Assembly (NCBI GenBank): GCA_963555705.1
Contig: OY743189.1
Location: 8,263,501-8,327,500 of the forward strand
Source of the DNA: Ligustrum vulgare
Lineage: Eukaryota > Streptophyta > Magnoliopsida > Lamiales > Oleaceae
Direction of reading: 5' to 3'
Length of the DNA stretch: 64,000 nt
Shown here piece after piece: positions 23,901 through 36,407 of the stretch. The notes beneath the pieces are model-generated. The model was not told where the DNA came from. It searched no databases and saw only the letters and a list, made by a program, of their open reading frames with translations. Position numbers and translations under genes: made by a program. How positions within the stretch are numbered: the first letter of the stretch is position 1; each line of letters begins with the position of its first letter.

Positions 23901-24499
23901 TGTAGCAACCGAGAATTTTCTTTAAATTATATAGCAAAGTTTTTATCGAAAAAAAAAAACGTGTCGCTAAGATTTAACCCCAAATTTTATTTTTTTTAAA
24001 AAATAAAGCCTGTTCGTCTAGACATTTACAAGTGAAATTAAATTTATTTTAATCCGAGTCCAATTCCAAATTTATTAAAAATATCTCTATTTTCCTTATT
24101 AAATTATTTTAAGTCCAAATACGAAATTCATTTTATCTCAAAATTTATTTATTCTCAAATTTTATTTTCAATCCAAAATATATCAATTTTAAATACATTA
24201 CCGAATCAAAGTTAGTCTAATTTTTAGTTAATTATCCTAAACTAATCCTACCAACTAATCCTAATCAATATCCACGTTTTTTTTTCTTTCTTTCTTTTTC
24301 TTCTCCATCAAATCCATCATCATTATGTATCGAAAACATCATGATTCATTACACCATTTTTCCACTCCATTCCAACCTAATTTTCTCTACTAATCCATTT
24401 TTTTTTCTTTTCCCATCACTTTATCAGTTTAAATTCTCTCCACCCACAAATTGTCCCCCCAATTCTTGCTATAAGTAGAGCATGATTTGGGACTGGTAA

Positions 24500-25894
24500 G
24501 AGAATAGGTTTCGAGATTGCTCCAGATCACACACTTATGTTCAAGGGTCGTCTTTGTGTACCAAAAGATGATCAAATCAGGAATGAAATCATGGTGGAAG
24601 CTCACTCGGCACCATATGTAGCTCATCCAGGAGGGACAAAGATATATCGCGATTTGCGTAATACTTTTTGGTGGAGGAACATGAAAGGATGTATTGCAAA
24701 GTTTGTTTCTCGATGCATGACCTGTCAGCAGGTCAAAGCTGAACATCAGAGACCGTCAGGGTTGTTGAACCCTTTGGACATACCAGAATGGATATGGGAG
24801 AAAATTTCCATGGATTTTGTGACGGGATTACCGAGATCAGCAAAAGGACATGACGCTATTTGGGTAATCGTGGACCGACTCACAAAGTCAGCCCATTTTC
24901 TCCCAGTTTGAATGACTCTTGGTGTTGATTCGTTGGAACATATTTATGTTAGAGAGATTGTTCGACTTCATGGAGTTCCAGCGTCCATTGTGTCAGATAG
25001 AGATCCGAGATTCACCTCGAGATTTTGGAAGAGCTTACAGACTGCTATGGGTACTAAGTTAAATTTTAGAACCACTTACCATCCTCAGACAGACGGGCAG
25101 TCTGAACGCACTATTCAAATATTAGAGGATATGCTTAGAGCCTGTGTTTTAGACCTGAGCGGCAATTGGGAAACTCACTTGCCATTAGTAGAGTTTGCTT
25201 ATAACAATAGTTTTCAGGCTACCATTGGTATGGCACCATACGAAGCACTGTATGGGCAAAGATGTCGATCGCCAGTCTATTGGGATGAAATTGGCGAGAG
25301 GAAATTATTGGGTCCAGAATTAATTGAGAGAACAGTGGAGGCTATCGAGAAGATCCAATTTCGGATTAAAGCTGCTCAAGACAGACAGAAAAGTTATGCC
25401 AATCAAAGGAGAAAGACTTAGAGATTGAGATTGGAGAGAAAGTATTCTTGAAAGTAGCTCCTATGAAGGGTACTTTTCGTTTCGGCAAGAGAGGGAAATT
25501 AAGGCCTCGTTTCATAGGACCATTTGAAATATTAGAGAAAGTGGGTAATGTAGCTTATCATTTGGCGTTGCCACCCGAGCTCTTGGCTGTACAAAATGTC
25601 TTTCACATTTCCTTATTGAGGAAGTATGTTCACGATCCCAGTCATGTAGTGAATTTTTAGTCTATTTCGATTCAGAAGAATCATTCTTACGAGGAAGCAC
25701 CTATATGCATTATTGATAGAAAAGTCCATGTTTTAAGAAACAAAGAAATTTCGCTAGTCAAAGTCCAGTGGGGTAAACCTGGTAGCGATGAGGCTACCTG
25801 GGAAAAAGAGGATGAGATTATGGGTAAGTATCCAGATATTATGGATCAAGTAAGTTTAAATTTCGAAGATGAAATTATTTTAAGAGGGTAAGGT
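24500..25894 (+). pseudogene. Gypsy integrase and chromodomain-like tail
   Basis: It begins with the zinc-binding HHCC region (EAHSAPYVAH ... CMTCQQVK). The core follows with Asp in ISMDFVTGLP, Asp in [13 protein letters not shown] and Glu in [10 protein letters not shown], then a GPY/F-type module (FIGPFEILEKVGNVAYHLALP). A chromodomain-like end (VKVQWGKPGSDEATWEKE) suggests a Tekay/Del-type chromovirus. Lesions: TGA at 24909-24911, a one-base deletion near 25415, and TAG at 25658-25660. A polypurine tract (TTTAAGAGGGTAAGG) precedes the LTR. Confidence 0.9.
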
Positions 25895-27532
25895 TGTAGC
25901 GACCAAGAATTTTCTTTAAATTATATAGAAAAGTTTTTATCGAAAAAAAAAATGTGTCGCTAAGATTTAACCCCAAATCTTATTTTTTTTTAAAAAAAAT
26001 AAAGCGTGTTCGTCTAGCCATTTACAAGTGAAATTAAATTTATTTTAATCCGAGTCTAATTTCAAAATTATTAAAAATATCTCCATTTTCCTTACTAAAT
26101 TATTTTAAGTCCAAATACGAAATTCATTTTATCTCAAAATTTATTTATTCTCAAATTTTATTTTCAATCCAAAATATATCAATTTTAAATACTAATACCT
26201 AATCAAAGTTAGTCTAATTTTTAGTTAATTATCCTAAACTAATCTTACCAACTAATCCTAATCTATATCCACGTTTTTTTTTTCTTTCTTTCTTTTTCTT
26301 CTCCATCAAATTCATCATCATTATGTATCAAAAACATCATGATTCATTACACCATTTTTCCACTCCATTCCAACCTAATTTTCTCCACTAATCCATTTTT
26401 TTTTCTTTTCCCATCACTTTATCATTTTAAATTCTCTCCACCCACAAATTGTCCCCCCAATTCTTGCTATAAATAGAGCATGATTTGGAGAGGAAAAATG
26501 CACCAAGACGAGAGAGAAAAAAAATAGTAGAGAGAAATTTGTGAGTAGAGAGAAAAATAGAGAGAAATATTTGTTTTCTCGTGAGTATTTTTAAAATCTA
26601 TTATTTCAGCCCTATAGTTTAATATTCGTTTTGAGTTTCAACTCAACTTTTAAAAAGTATTCATTTTAGTCCCTCAACTTTCAAAATATTCATTTTAGTC
26701 CCTCAACTTTCAAAGTATTCATTTTAGTCCCCCACTTTCAAATCATCAATTTCAGTTCTTAAATTTTAAATTATCATTTTTTTTACTATAAATTTCAAAA
26801 GATTAATTTAACTTATTATTCTAATTGGCTAGACGAAGCGTACGGAGATTTGAAAGATTGAAGCCATTCTTGCTCAACCACACTCGTTATGTTTAAGGTA
26901 GACTCGCCCCCACTAATTTATTTATATTATAATTGCATGTGTTATGTAGATTTACGTGATTATATGCTTAATTGCATAAGACAAGAGTATCTCTTATGAG
27001 ATAAGACAAGAGGATCTCTTATGAGATCAAGAGAAATTTTGTTATGCATGTCATAATTTATATGCGTTAGCGCATAAGAGAAGAGTATGTTCATTTGCAT
27101 TCACTTTGTGATGCCTATGATTAAAAAGAGAATGTCATTGTATTATTTGCATGATTACGTGTTCAATTATCTTGTAAATTAATTATTGGCGATGAGTCTA
27201 CTGAGTATTTCTTTTGAAATGCTCACTCCGTTTTTAACATTTGCAGAGATCGGAAGCAGTGGCGAATGATGGGCAATGATGGCAAATAGTTATTTTTAAA
27301 GTTGAGATTTTTGGAACTTTTTTATTTATCTGAGTTTTGGAAATTTTATGGAATGTTTTTCAAGTGAATTTATTTAAATGTGAGTTCGATTGAAGTTTTT
27401 TTTTTTTTTTTTTTAATAAATGTGATGTTTGGATTTTCTTAAAATTCATTTATTTCCGCAATATTTGTTAAATATATATTCAAAAGAGAGACGAAGTAGC
27501 GTTCTGAGTTTCACGAAACTTGGGGCGTTACA
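25895..27532 (+). repeat. 3' LTR of the Gypsy element
   Basis: 1638 bp, TGTAGCGACC to GGCGTTACA. A TATA-like CTATAAATAGAG lies at about 26467-26478. About 26640-26760 holds tandem copies of a 29-30-bp unit (TTTTAGTCCCTCAACTTTCAAA), also present in inverted orientation in the LTR at 46383-48870. Confidence 0.92.
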
Positions 27533-27537
27533 GCTTC

Positions 27538-28279
27538 TCCCCAAAAATTTTTAGGCAAACCAGATGAAATCAACATGCATCTGGTTCTCTCAAGAATATT
27601 TCTATTCATCCTCTTAGCAATGCCATTCTGCTGAGGAGTATAAGTCACAGTCCTGTGCCTTAGGATTCCTTGATTACTGCAGTATTTGTTAAATTCAGCA
27701 TTGCAGAATTCAAGTCCATTGTCAGTTCTAAGGGTCTTAATTTTCTTACCAGTTTGATTTTCAATTAAAGTCTTCCAATCTTTAAAAGTTTGAAAAGTGT
27801 CAGATTTAGTTTTTAACAAAAGAATCCAGGATTTTCGTGAGAAATCATCTATGATCAGCAAATAATATCTGTATCCTGAGGTTGTCAATACAGGTGCAGG
27901 CCCCCGTAAGTCACTATGAATTTGTTCCAAAATGTTTTTAGACTTATGAGTTCCTATACCAAAAGGAAGTCTACTTTGTTTTCCCAAAACACACTATTCA
28001 CAAAAGTTTAAAGACTAACAGTGTATTTCCCAAAAGCCCCATTTTGGACAAAAGTTTAAGTCGCTTTTCTCCAAGGTGGCCTAATCTTTTGTGCCACAGA
28101 TTAGACTTATTGTTTTCAGATATCAGATTGGATGCAACAGGAGGAGTAACAGCTTCAGCTGAAATGATGTAGATTCCATTTATTCTAGGAGTATTAACAA
28201 TTTCATTATGATTTCTTTTAATATTAGTAAATCCTTTTAATATTTGAATATCAAAATGTTCATCATCTAGAACTCCCAA
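27538..28279 (-). pseudogene. Copia II integrase core and pre-integrase region
   Basis: The pre-integrase frame (28279-27998) contains SNLWHKRLGHLG. The core frame (27987-27538) contains Asp in IHSDLRGPAP and Asp in LRTDNGLEF. The catalytic Glu position reads GIAKRMNR, with Lys where Copia integrases have Glu. That change alone should abolish strand transfer. The core is cut by the Gypsy insertion after NFWGEA. Confidence 0.88.
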
Positions 28280-28291
28280 AGAGATTAGATT

Positions 28292-28834
28292 TCATCTCAA
28301 ATTAGGAACATATCTGATATGTTCTAAAATCAAGATTTTATTGTCATTTAATTTTAAAACAACATTACATATTCCCTTTATAACACAGCAATTATTATTA
28401 CCCAGAATCACAGATCCTCCATCTATTTTAGAAAAATTGGAGAACCATTCTTTATTGGGACACATATGAAAAAAGCAACCAGATTCAAGAACCCAATCTT
28501 GACTTTGTGATGCTACAGTGGACACATAAGCCACACCCAAATTTTCCCCAACTTCTCTATGAGCTGCAAGATTATTATTTTTATTATTTGAGTATTTACC
28601 ACTCTTCTGATCTTTAATTTTCTTAAAACAATCTTTGATAAAATGTCTGATTTTCCCACAATAAAAACATTTTTTCTTCTGATTAATCATGTCAAAGCTT
28701 TTATCATTACCTCTGTTAAAAGAGTTGTTGTAGCTGTTGGAATTGGTCCATTTATTTCTAATCATTTGCCTATTATGATTCTGAAAATTGTTGTTAGAAG
28801 ATCTTTGATTGTAGTTATGATTATACTGAACCAA
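28292..28834 (-). pseudogene. Copia II nucleocapsid knuckle and protease
   Basis: An Asn-rich leader is followed by a CCHC zinc knuckle (CFYCGKIRHFIKDC). The protease active site reads WVLESGCFFHM, where Glu has replaced the catalytic Asp of the DSG motif. The frame continues to NKILILEHIRYVPNLR, typical of the end of the protease. It overlaps the gag frame, so a frameshift separates them. Confidence 0.88.
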
Positions 28835-29440
28835 TCTTTAGAAGTAACACACAAGTTCTCAACATGAAGAACTTCTTTTTGTTCAGATTTTAATTCAAGT
28901 TCCCTATTTAGTAGAGATTCTTGAATAATGTCAACGGTCAGATCCTCTCTACCATATTCAAGAGCATTTTTAATGTATTTATGTTTTTCACCCAAGGCAT
29001 TAAGAAGACATACAACTCTCTGATCAGATGAAACCTTCTCTCCACAACTAAGAAGTGTTTGAAGTGCAATATTAAATCTGTCCATGTTAGACTCTATGTC
29101 TAGACTTGGATCAAATTTAAAATTGAAAAATTGTCTCCAAAGGAAACATTTATTAGGCATGGTTTTGGTAAGGTAATGAGTTTCAAGTATTTTCCAAAGT
29201 TCCATGGCATTGTCAGAATCACCAACCTTTCTGATTATAGATTCAGAAAGATGGAGAAACAAAGTACTCCAGGCAAGCTCATTCATTTTAGTTCTTCTAG
29301 CAATAGGAAGATCATCAGGCCAAGTTTCATCAATGGCCTTGAAACATTTTAATTTACATTAACAGGGCTTTCATTTTCTTTCTCCATAGACTAAAATCCC
29401 CCTTACCATCCCAAACCTCTACATCTATCTTAGTAGACAT
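28762..29440 (-). pseudogene. Copia II gag
   Basis: The start ATG is at 29440 (MSTKIDVEVWDGKGDFSLW). A lesion near 29350-29370 breaks the frame, which resumes at NELAWSTLFLHLSES and runs through a UBN2-type capsid region (LWKILETHYLTKTMPNK, FFNFKF). It ends at a frameshift near 28830 before the knuckle. Confidence 0.87.
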
Positions 29441-30161
29441 TATATGTATGGTAATTTCAGAACAAAGGCAGTGAACAAGAATACAGCAAAATTAGAGTAG
29501 ATAGGAAAAAGTGAACAGAATCACAGTGTAAGCACTTAATGTCAAAATAGAATATGCAGTATTCAAAACCCTAAAAGGATAACATACACGAGAATATACA
29601 CAAATAAACTCAATATATGTTTAAGTAACCTATCGGCTAAGATAGCAGAATATGAGGAATGTAAAACACGTGTCAGATAACTATCTGTATGAGCAGAGAA
29701 ACAAAAACAAATTGAAGAGTAAAAAACCCTTAGACCGAAGCCCTAATTCCCTCAGATTCTAGACTTTTTAAGAAACCCTAGACAAAGGTAAATTTAGGGG
29801 AGGTTTTCAGGGATCTAGTCCTACGAGTAGAGAGAATCAAGAAATTGTTACCCAATTTATGTTTTACAAATCAGTTTATAATAACCAAAAAATTCTTCAA
29901 AAACTGATCAATCACCACCGGATTTGAAACAATACAAATCTTTATACAAGATTTACAATAATCTCCAGTTCTGTCAAACAAGGAAAATCAATAGAATTAG
30001 ATCCAGAAAACTTGAATATGCAGAACAAATAATTTAAAGAATCAGATCTGAGATTTTAAAAAATCTTTTACACAAAAATAAAGATCTGGTAGTTTTAAAA
30101 TATACAATTTTAAAAATAGATCTGAAAAATTTGAAAAACGTTTATTAAAGAAAATCTGATG

Positions 30162-30173
30162 GCTCTGATACCA
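30162..30173 (-). other. Primer-binding site of Copia II
   Basis: The minus strand reads TGGTATCAGAGC, complementary to the 3' end of initiator Met tRNA, one base inside the 5' LTR. Confidence 0.92.
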
Positions 30174-30174
30174 C

Positions 30175-30824
30175 TGTTGGTCCCAGAGATGAATATAAAC
30201 ACAATTGTAAACAAGAATAAAAAAAAATTCAAGAACACAAGAATTTTTGGCCTAAGCCCCGAATGTTCGGTGTGTAACACCTACGTCCCCCGTTGAGCAT
30301 CCACAAAAGGATATCGCTCAAATCCATTAAAACACCCTAAAAATCAGATGCACAAAGTTACAGAACAACCAGAACACCAACAGTTTAGATTACAAGCCTT
30401 AGCAACACGTTTCCACAGAAACAACAACCAAAGTAGACGAATCATTATCAATTAGAGATCCTCTAATAGTTTCACAAAAGAAACTACACAAGATTCTCTC
30501 TAAAATTTGAACAGAATCAGAAAACTACGAAGAAGAAGAAGAACAGGCGGACTCGCTTCTTAGAGAGAGAAAAGGGTAGAGAAGTAATAAGATCAGAATC
30601 CATGAATCTGGACGTATATCCCCCGATAAGGCCAATCAACAAGTCAGAACACATCCAACGACCAGGATAGCTTCCAGCATATAGCGTGATACCAACAAAT
30701 ATGCTTTAATCACTTCCAGATAGTTCCAATACCCGGGCTAAGCAGTAGGGCCGGGTCAGGCCCAAGATTGATATTGGGCAGTATTTCCAATTTCAGCATA
30801 AATGTAAACGATCCAACTCCAACA
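30175..30824 (-). repeat. 5' LTR of Copia element II
   Basis: 650 bp, mate of 20989-21652. It is followed by the TCCTA duplication at 30825-30829. Confidence 0.93.
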
Positions 30825-30829
30825 TCCTA

Positions 30830-32416
30830 AACTAAGGCAATATCTAACTATGAAATTAAAATTGCAAAAGAAATCCAAACACAACAATAAATAGGGAAAC
30901 TGACGAAATAAACAATTTAAAAAGAATAAAAAATTAAACTATTTGCAACTAATTTAAAATATAAAACTCAAAAAAATTGACCAATGAGTTTTCTTAACAA
31001 TAAATGAATATTGTGATTAATGATTTCGAAACAATATTCTAGCTTAATTTCGCATCTCAAGTTCTTTTCTAAAATTGTATTTGATCGAATTTACACATTT
31101 ATCTAATTTACCTCTCTCGAGATCAAATTAGTCATTTCTAACTAAGTCAACTGTATATCTCTACATAGGATCAGAATTCTTCCTTAGTTCTGCTATTCAT
31201 TCTTATAGGGCTAATATTGCCAGTCTTTGAAGATTCTCCGAGGGAATGCTGATGCATCACTTGTTGGTGGTCTTCAACCGCACATTCCCAGTCTTCGTCA
31301 CTTATTTCCAGATCGTGTACAACCTGTTTTCCCTTAATTGACGTCATATCCATGTTAATTGGAACATGATCAACGTGGTCTGTTACATTACGGTTTTGCG
31401 GTGGCTATTTTCAGTGGATTGATGTTCACTACAAAAATGTGTCCTATTGGTCAGATTGAGGTACTAGAGTGGTCGAAGGTACGGTTTGGCATTTCAGTTT
31501 TTGGTTTAGTTATTGAAGGAGTCGAAATCGAACTGAAAATTTCGGTTCAGTTCCATTTTCAGTTCTTTTGTTAGAAAATTGAACTTTGAGAAAATATATG
31601 CAAAAAATATATAAATGTTGAGTCCAGATTTCCCAAAGAAAACCATCCATAGGGTAAAATATTCAAATTGAATATATTCATGTTCTAAAGACACTAAGTA
31701 CAATTATAATATTTTGTATATTCTCACATGTCAACGAGAAAGGTAAGAACTTGATTTTTCTGTTGTTCTATGTGCTACTTATGTTGGAATGCTCAGATCA
31801 TCCAGATTAAAATATTAAATGAAAATGATGGCATATCGACACATTTACCACAACATAAAACTATTGAGCTCATTTGAACCTATATATAATTTGAAGATAA
31901 ATATCATTTTTAATGAACTCTAATCTAAGACTTCAATGTCAAACTACAATTCACTAATGTACTTCCAAAAAAGTCACATACATGTCAAACCGCACACCCT
32001 TCCGAAAATTAGTTCAATACATATAAATACAACAGCAATTGCTTTAATTTGTAAATATTGCACCAAAAAGATGGACTGAACCAATGCGAGTGAGAGACCA
32101 AATATCCAATCTTCTAAAAGTGATGCACATAATTTCATGTAAGATGCAACATGATATAAACAATTCAACAATTATCATAATACATCTAAGTAAGCTTGAT
32201 TTATACACCTATCATTTAAGTAACACAGAAAGTGTTAAAAGTGTCACGTGAGCTTATTTTTTAAATTAAGAATATTTGGTTCCCGTTTCTCAAACAGGAA
32301 CTGATCAGTTTTCAGTTCTCCATTTTCCAATTTTGGTTCCCTTTTGGTTCTCATTTTTCTTAAATAACTTATCAGTTTTGTTTTTTTTTTTGTTCGGTTC
32401 CCTTTTTTCGCCCAAT
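30830..32416. other. Non-coding DNA with a possible hAT-like relic
   Basis: No gene was recognised. A frame at 31353-31171 (minus, 60 codons, EISDEDWECAVEDHQQVMHQH) is not low complexity but has no family I know. Between about 31475 and 32405, TTCGGTTCAGTTCC-like text on the left and TTTGTTCGGTTCCC on the right resemble the ends of non-autonomous hAT-like elements. No duplication was confirmed. Confidence 0.3.
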
Positions 32417-33830
32417 GATAAGTGTATTTAATACACTTAGTAGGATTTTATTTGTTTGTTTGAGAATATTTGCTATTTATTTTGTTAGTATTTGTTTATA
32501 TTTCAGGAATAACCCCAAAGTCGAGAAAACAGTGGAATTGAAGCCAAAATAAAGCAGTTGGATGATAAAAGTGTCAAAGTATCCAAATAAATAATGGATG
32601 AAGAAGATCAAGGGCTCAATTTGAAGATACTCAAAGAAGAAATCAAATTTGGAAGAAAACAGAAGTTTAGGAATCAAATTACAATAATTGGAAGTTGAAG
32701 GACCTGATGTGCAATAAATCCATGAGGACCAACTTAAAGCACTTCAAAAGATGAAAATTGCACTCTAGTAGGATTACCATGCCATCACATGGATTACAAC
32801 GGTGCGATGGAATGACCTATTCAAAAATGGTCAAAATGGTTCTACGGAAGCCTGTACGATCGCATGAATTTGTACCATGCGATCGCATGGTTATTTCTGT
32901 GCCGACTGTTGGACTTTGTCGCGGAATTCAGCATTCTTTCTCCCCAAGTAACCTAGGCTTTGAGGAAACTTATAAATACATGAATTGAGCACAAAATTAG
33001 GGGTTCCCAACTTGTGAAATTGATGCCGAAAGCTGTCGAATCGCCGAGGGATCCATGCCACCCCAAGAACACAATTGAAGACCAAAGATCAATTGATGCA
33101 TAGGGTGACATCTATCCACTATTCTCGTGATTTTTATTCAATTATGTATCCAGGCTAGGTTTCAAATCTGAGTATTGTGATGAAGCATTAAATCATGAAT
33201 TTTATGTGTTACTTTGTTATTTAATTTAGTTAATTCATGGATTTGAGCAATTGATGCGTGTTTTTCTTATTATGCAGTTACTTGATCACTAATTGTATGA
33301 TTTTAAGTTATTTTTTTTAAGTTCGAAATATTAAGAATTCATTTGACTAGCTTCAATTGCCACAAAGTCCGATAAATGACAGAAATATACCCCCATGCTT
33401 TGTGTTATCTACAATAGTATTCACAATTCTTTAATGCTTTCCTAAAAATTTGTATTTAACATAGAAATATAGTCTGGTCGTGCGTAGGAATAAGTGTTAA
33501 TGCCTGTACAAAAGGGAGTTTTAACCACATTAGGAATATGGATTTTCAAAACTCCTTGAATTATCGTTGGACAATTGTAGTAATGCATATTTGAGAGAAT
33601 TAATGTGAATTCTCAATTCTAGTATATTCATTTTATAGGTTTTTAAAAAACAAAATTTCTCATTCTTTTTTAGTTAATTTTAAAATCAAAATTTCCAACT
33701 CAATCAAATTCTCGTTCCGGTTAAGGTTAATAGTTTAAAATACAATTTACAACAATCTTCGTGGAATCGATACTTGGACACACATCCAATATATTACTTG
33801 CACAACATGTGCACTTGCGGTTAGTGAACA
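32417..33830 (+). repeat. Athila/Tat-like Gypsy LTR
   Basis: It runs TGATAAGTGTATTTAATACAC ... GTTAGTGAACA (1414 bp). The sequence after it (AGTTTTTGGGTCCCTCATGGGGGATTG) matches the layout of an Athila-type primer region with a degraded tRNA-Asp-like site. The phrase about GTGGAATCGATACTTGGACACAC at 33760 is typical of these LTRs. GATCGCATG-type palindromic text occurs at 32790-32890. No second LTR was found. Confidence 0.6.
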
Positions 33831-34846
33831 AGTTTTTGGGTCCCTCATGGGGGATTGTAGTTTAAATTTATTTTTAGATTAATTTCACTAATTCGAACTT
33901 TTATTCTCTTTATTTTTAGTTTTTATTTTTATTTTTTACTTTTGATTAACCACATGATTCTAAACCCTGTTATGCTTGGTTTTCTTGTGAGGTGTATTTG
34001 AGTCCACCATTAGTTTGGAATGAGCAGTTTGATCACACAGAAACTCATAGTGTTTGGAGAATAGTTGAAATGTCAAAAACAAGCAATTGACACGTCAGAT
34101 GCAAGTCACACGCTATTTGATGAGTGTGCTCTGAACGATTAGGATGAGAACATTGCTCTTGTAGGAGATGGTCCTTCTTGTAGGAGATGGTCCTCCACTA
34201 TGGAATGAAATGTTAATTGGAAAATACTAGCAGAAGCTAGCCATTTTGGATAAAGGTTATATGCTCATGGGAGATGCCATGTATTGGAGTGACTTTCAAA
34301 AGCGGGGTATAATCCACTCGAAGAAATTAATAGGAAGGACTCGCCAATGCCCATGGAGTTTGACGAAGAACCAGCCATTGAATCCAAAGATGAGTCAACT
34401 ATTGAAGAAACACTTGAAAATGAAGAAAAATAAATGACAATGGAGCTAAATGGAGATTTGGACATCAATGAGGAAGAAATCAACTTACATGATTTTGACC
34501 TTGTTGATTGCCAAGTAATTGAGTTTGTAATTAAACCCGATGAGGAGGTGAAAGTCTTCATAGTTGTTTTTTAATTGGATGAGAAGGACATGTTCTATAA
34601 TATGGAGAGGGGCAATTTCGAGTCTTGGAGATCAAATGAGGAGTGGAACAAAGCCAAACGAAAGTAGATGGGCAAGGCATCCCAAACTTTCTTTAGGTGC
34701 CCGTAAAGTATTTGCCAAAAAGTCTAGCTCTAGACTTTAAATGAAGCGCTTGTTGGGAGACAACCTTACTTTTCCAACATTTTTTTTAGTTGCTCTAATT
34801 ATTGCTTTTGAGTTTTTTATTTGCTTTATAATTGTTTGGTTACTGG
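33831..34846 (+). mobile_element. Athila-like element interior, left part
   Basis: A degraded internal region with GGTGTATTTGAGTCCACC and, at 34745-34770, AAGCGCTTGTTGGGAGACAACC, a phrase that recurs in Athila/Tat elements near the end of coding. A short acidic frame (34246-34560) has no recognised domain. The region stops at ACTGG, where a solo LTR is inserted. Confidence 0.5.
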
Positions 34847-36407
34847 TGTTCACTAAAATCTTGTAACGCAAGTGCACGGTTCGCGTTCAAGTAGTAAAGT
34901 GGACTAGAGAAGTCCGGGTTATCGTACCCACGAGGATTGAGTGATTTGTAATTAAAATTATTGATTTCATTTTAAGAGAAAAGTCAAGTAACATAAAAGG
35001 TTGGTTTAATGGTGAATACTAACTATCATAAAATTAAAACATGGCGACATGAAAAACTAATTAATTAAAGCAAACAAACAACAATATGTAAAAGTTAGAA
35101 TCAAAACTAACTATCCAAAGTAAACTAATAACAACAAGAACTTAGTGACTAAACTAAACTAGAAAACATGAGAAATTTTAAATTTAACCTAACATGTATA
35201 GTAAATTTCAATAAGAACCTAACATAATGACAAACATTTTAAAAGCTACAAGAAACATAAACAACATTCATAATCAGAAATACATAAACATAAATACCCA
35301 CAATCCAAAAACAACCTAAAATGCTTAAATAACCTTAAACTAATTAAAAATTCCAACACAATAACATTAACCCATAATAAACTAACAACAACATTTAACA
35401 AATAACATAAATATATGAATAATACTTAAAATAAAGATTAAAAACAAGATAATAAAGAAAACTCCCCTTTTTGTAAAGTTTTTGAAGTGAAAACCCAAGA
35501 ATCCTTCACTTTGAACCAAGTTTCTTCATCAACCATTAATATCTTCAACAACCCAAGCATAAAACATTAAATGCACTTAAAATATATAACATTTATGGTA
35601 GAAATTTGAGAAAATACCAAATATTAAAAACTTAAACTATAACAAGAGGATGAAATGTAGAAGAAGAACACAAGAACATTAAAACATTAATTAAACATTG
35701 CATTAAATAAGGTAAATGTTAAGCGAAAATACAAGAAAAATGAAAAAGAGGTAAGACTTACTTGATACTCTCAAAAATCTGATTTTATCTATTTATAATA
35801 CCCTAAAAATCATCCAGAAATCCTAAAAAACATAAAGGTCCGCGTAAAAGAGCCATATAGGCCGAATCGGGTCGGCCGGGTCCGGCGCGAATTTTTTTTT
35901 CTTTTTTAAAGGTGCGCGATCGCGCGGTTCATTTTCTCGTGCTTGGTTTGTCTCGGGTCCGTTTTGAGGTCCAAGTTGCGTTCGCAACTTGGTTTGAGCC
36001 ACGCTTTCGCGTGGCTCAGCTAGAGGGTGATTTTGCAGCTAAGTCCCTTCCGTAATTTCCACTAAGTCCACCATCTTTTAATCTTGAGCAATTTAGTCCC
36101 CAAAATTTCATATTTCTATCAAGTAGGTCCTTCTAAAATTGCATTTTTGGCCCTTCAACTTTTGAAATCTTTCAATTTGGTCCCTCGTTTAATTGCGCAG
36201 CTCGTCCAAGACTTCCCGGAAGTGACAAAATGGTCCCAAAACTTGGAATTTCAGCAGAATCTTCACTCCTTTTGTGATTTTTAGCCTCGAACTTGGACAT
36301 TAACCTATTTAAACACAAAATATGCATGAATTAGTAGATATTTGCTCAATATATTCCAAAATATGCTAGTTTAAAGGTATAAAAAGTGTATAAAAATGCA
36401 CTTAACA
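34847..36407 (+). mobile_element. Solo LTR, 1.56 kb, TSD ACTGG
   Basis: It starts TGTTCACTAAAATC and ends GCACTTAACA. ACTGG flanks it at 34842-34846 and 36408-36412. It has no coding sequence and no primer site inside. The middle (about 35840-36020) turns GC-rich and holds two adjacent hairpins. A GCAAGTGCACGG phrase and a CCCACGAGGATTGAG box near the start recur in many plant Gypsy elements. Confidence 0.85.
35971..36017. repeat. Two adjacent hairpins in the solo LTR
   Basis: Hairpin 1 is CCAAGTTGCG-TT-CGCAACTTGG (35971-35992), 10 perfect pairs. Hairpin 2 is GAGCCACGC-TTTC-GCGTGGCTC (35996-36017), 9 perfect pairs. Just upstream (35911-35928) is GTGCGCGATCGCGCGG. Confidence 0.85.

Larger units (their letters stand above)
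23901..27532 (+). mobile_element. Deleted Gypsy (chromovirus-type) element in Copia II
   Basis: It starts TGTAGCAACCGAG and ends GGGGCGTTACA, flanked by GCTTC at 23896-23900 and 27533-27537. The 3' LTR is 25895-27532 (1638 bp). The 5' LTR is only its first 590 bp (23901-24490) and then jumps straight into pol just before the integrase. Gag, protease, reverse transcriptase and RNase H are absent. It shares its LTR start (TGTAGCGACCAAGAATTTT) with the LTRs at 46383-48870 and 55513-63737. Confidence 0.93.
20989..30824 (-). mobile_element. Copia LTR retrotransposon II, interrupted by a Gypsy element
   Basis: LTRs at 20989-21652 and 30175-30824 start TGTTGGTCCC and end ACTCCAACA. The TSD TCCTA occurs at 20984-20988 and 30825-30829. 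The primer site (complement of GCTCTGATACCA, 30162-30173) lies inside the right LTR and the polypurine tract AAGGTGGAGAT inside the left one, so the element reads on the minus strand. Gag, zinc knuckle, protease, integrase, reverse transcriptase and RNase H follow in the usual Copia order but are broken. A Gypsy element occupies 23901-27532. The LTRs differ by scattered substitutions, so insertion is not recent. Confidence 0.95.
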
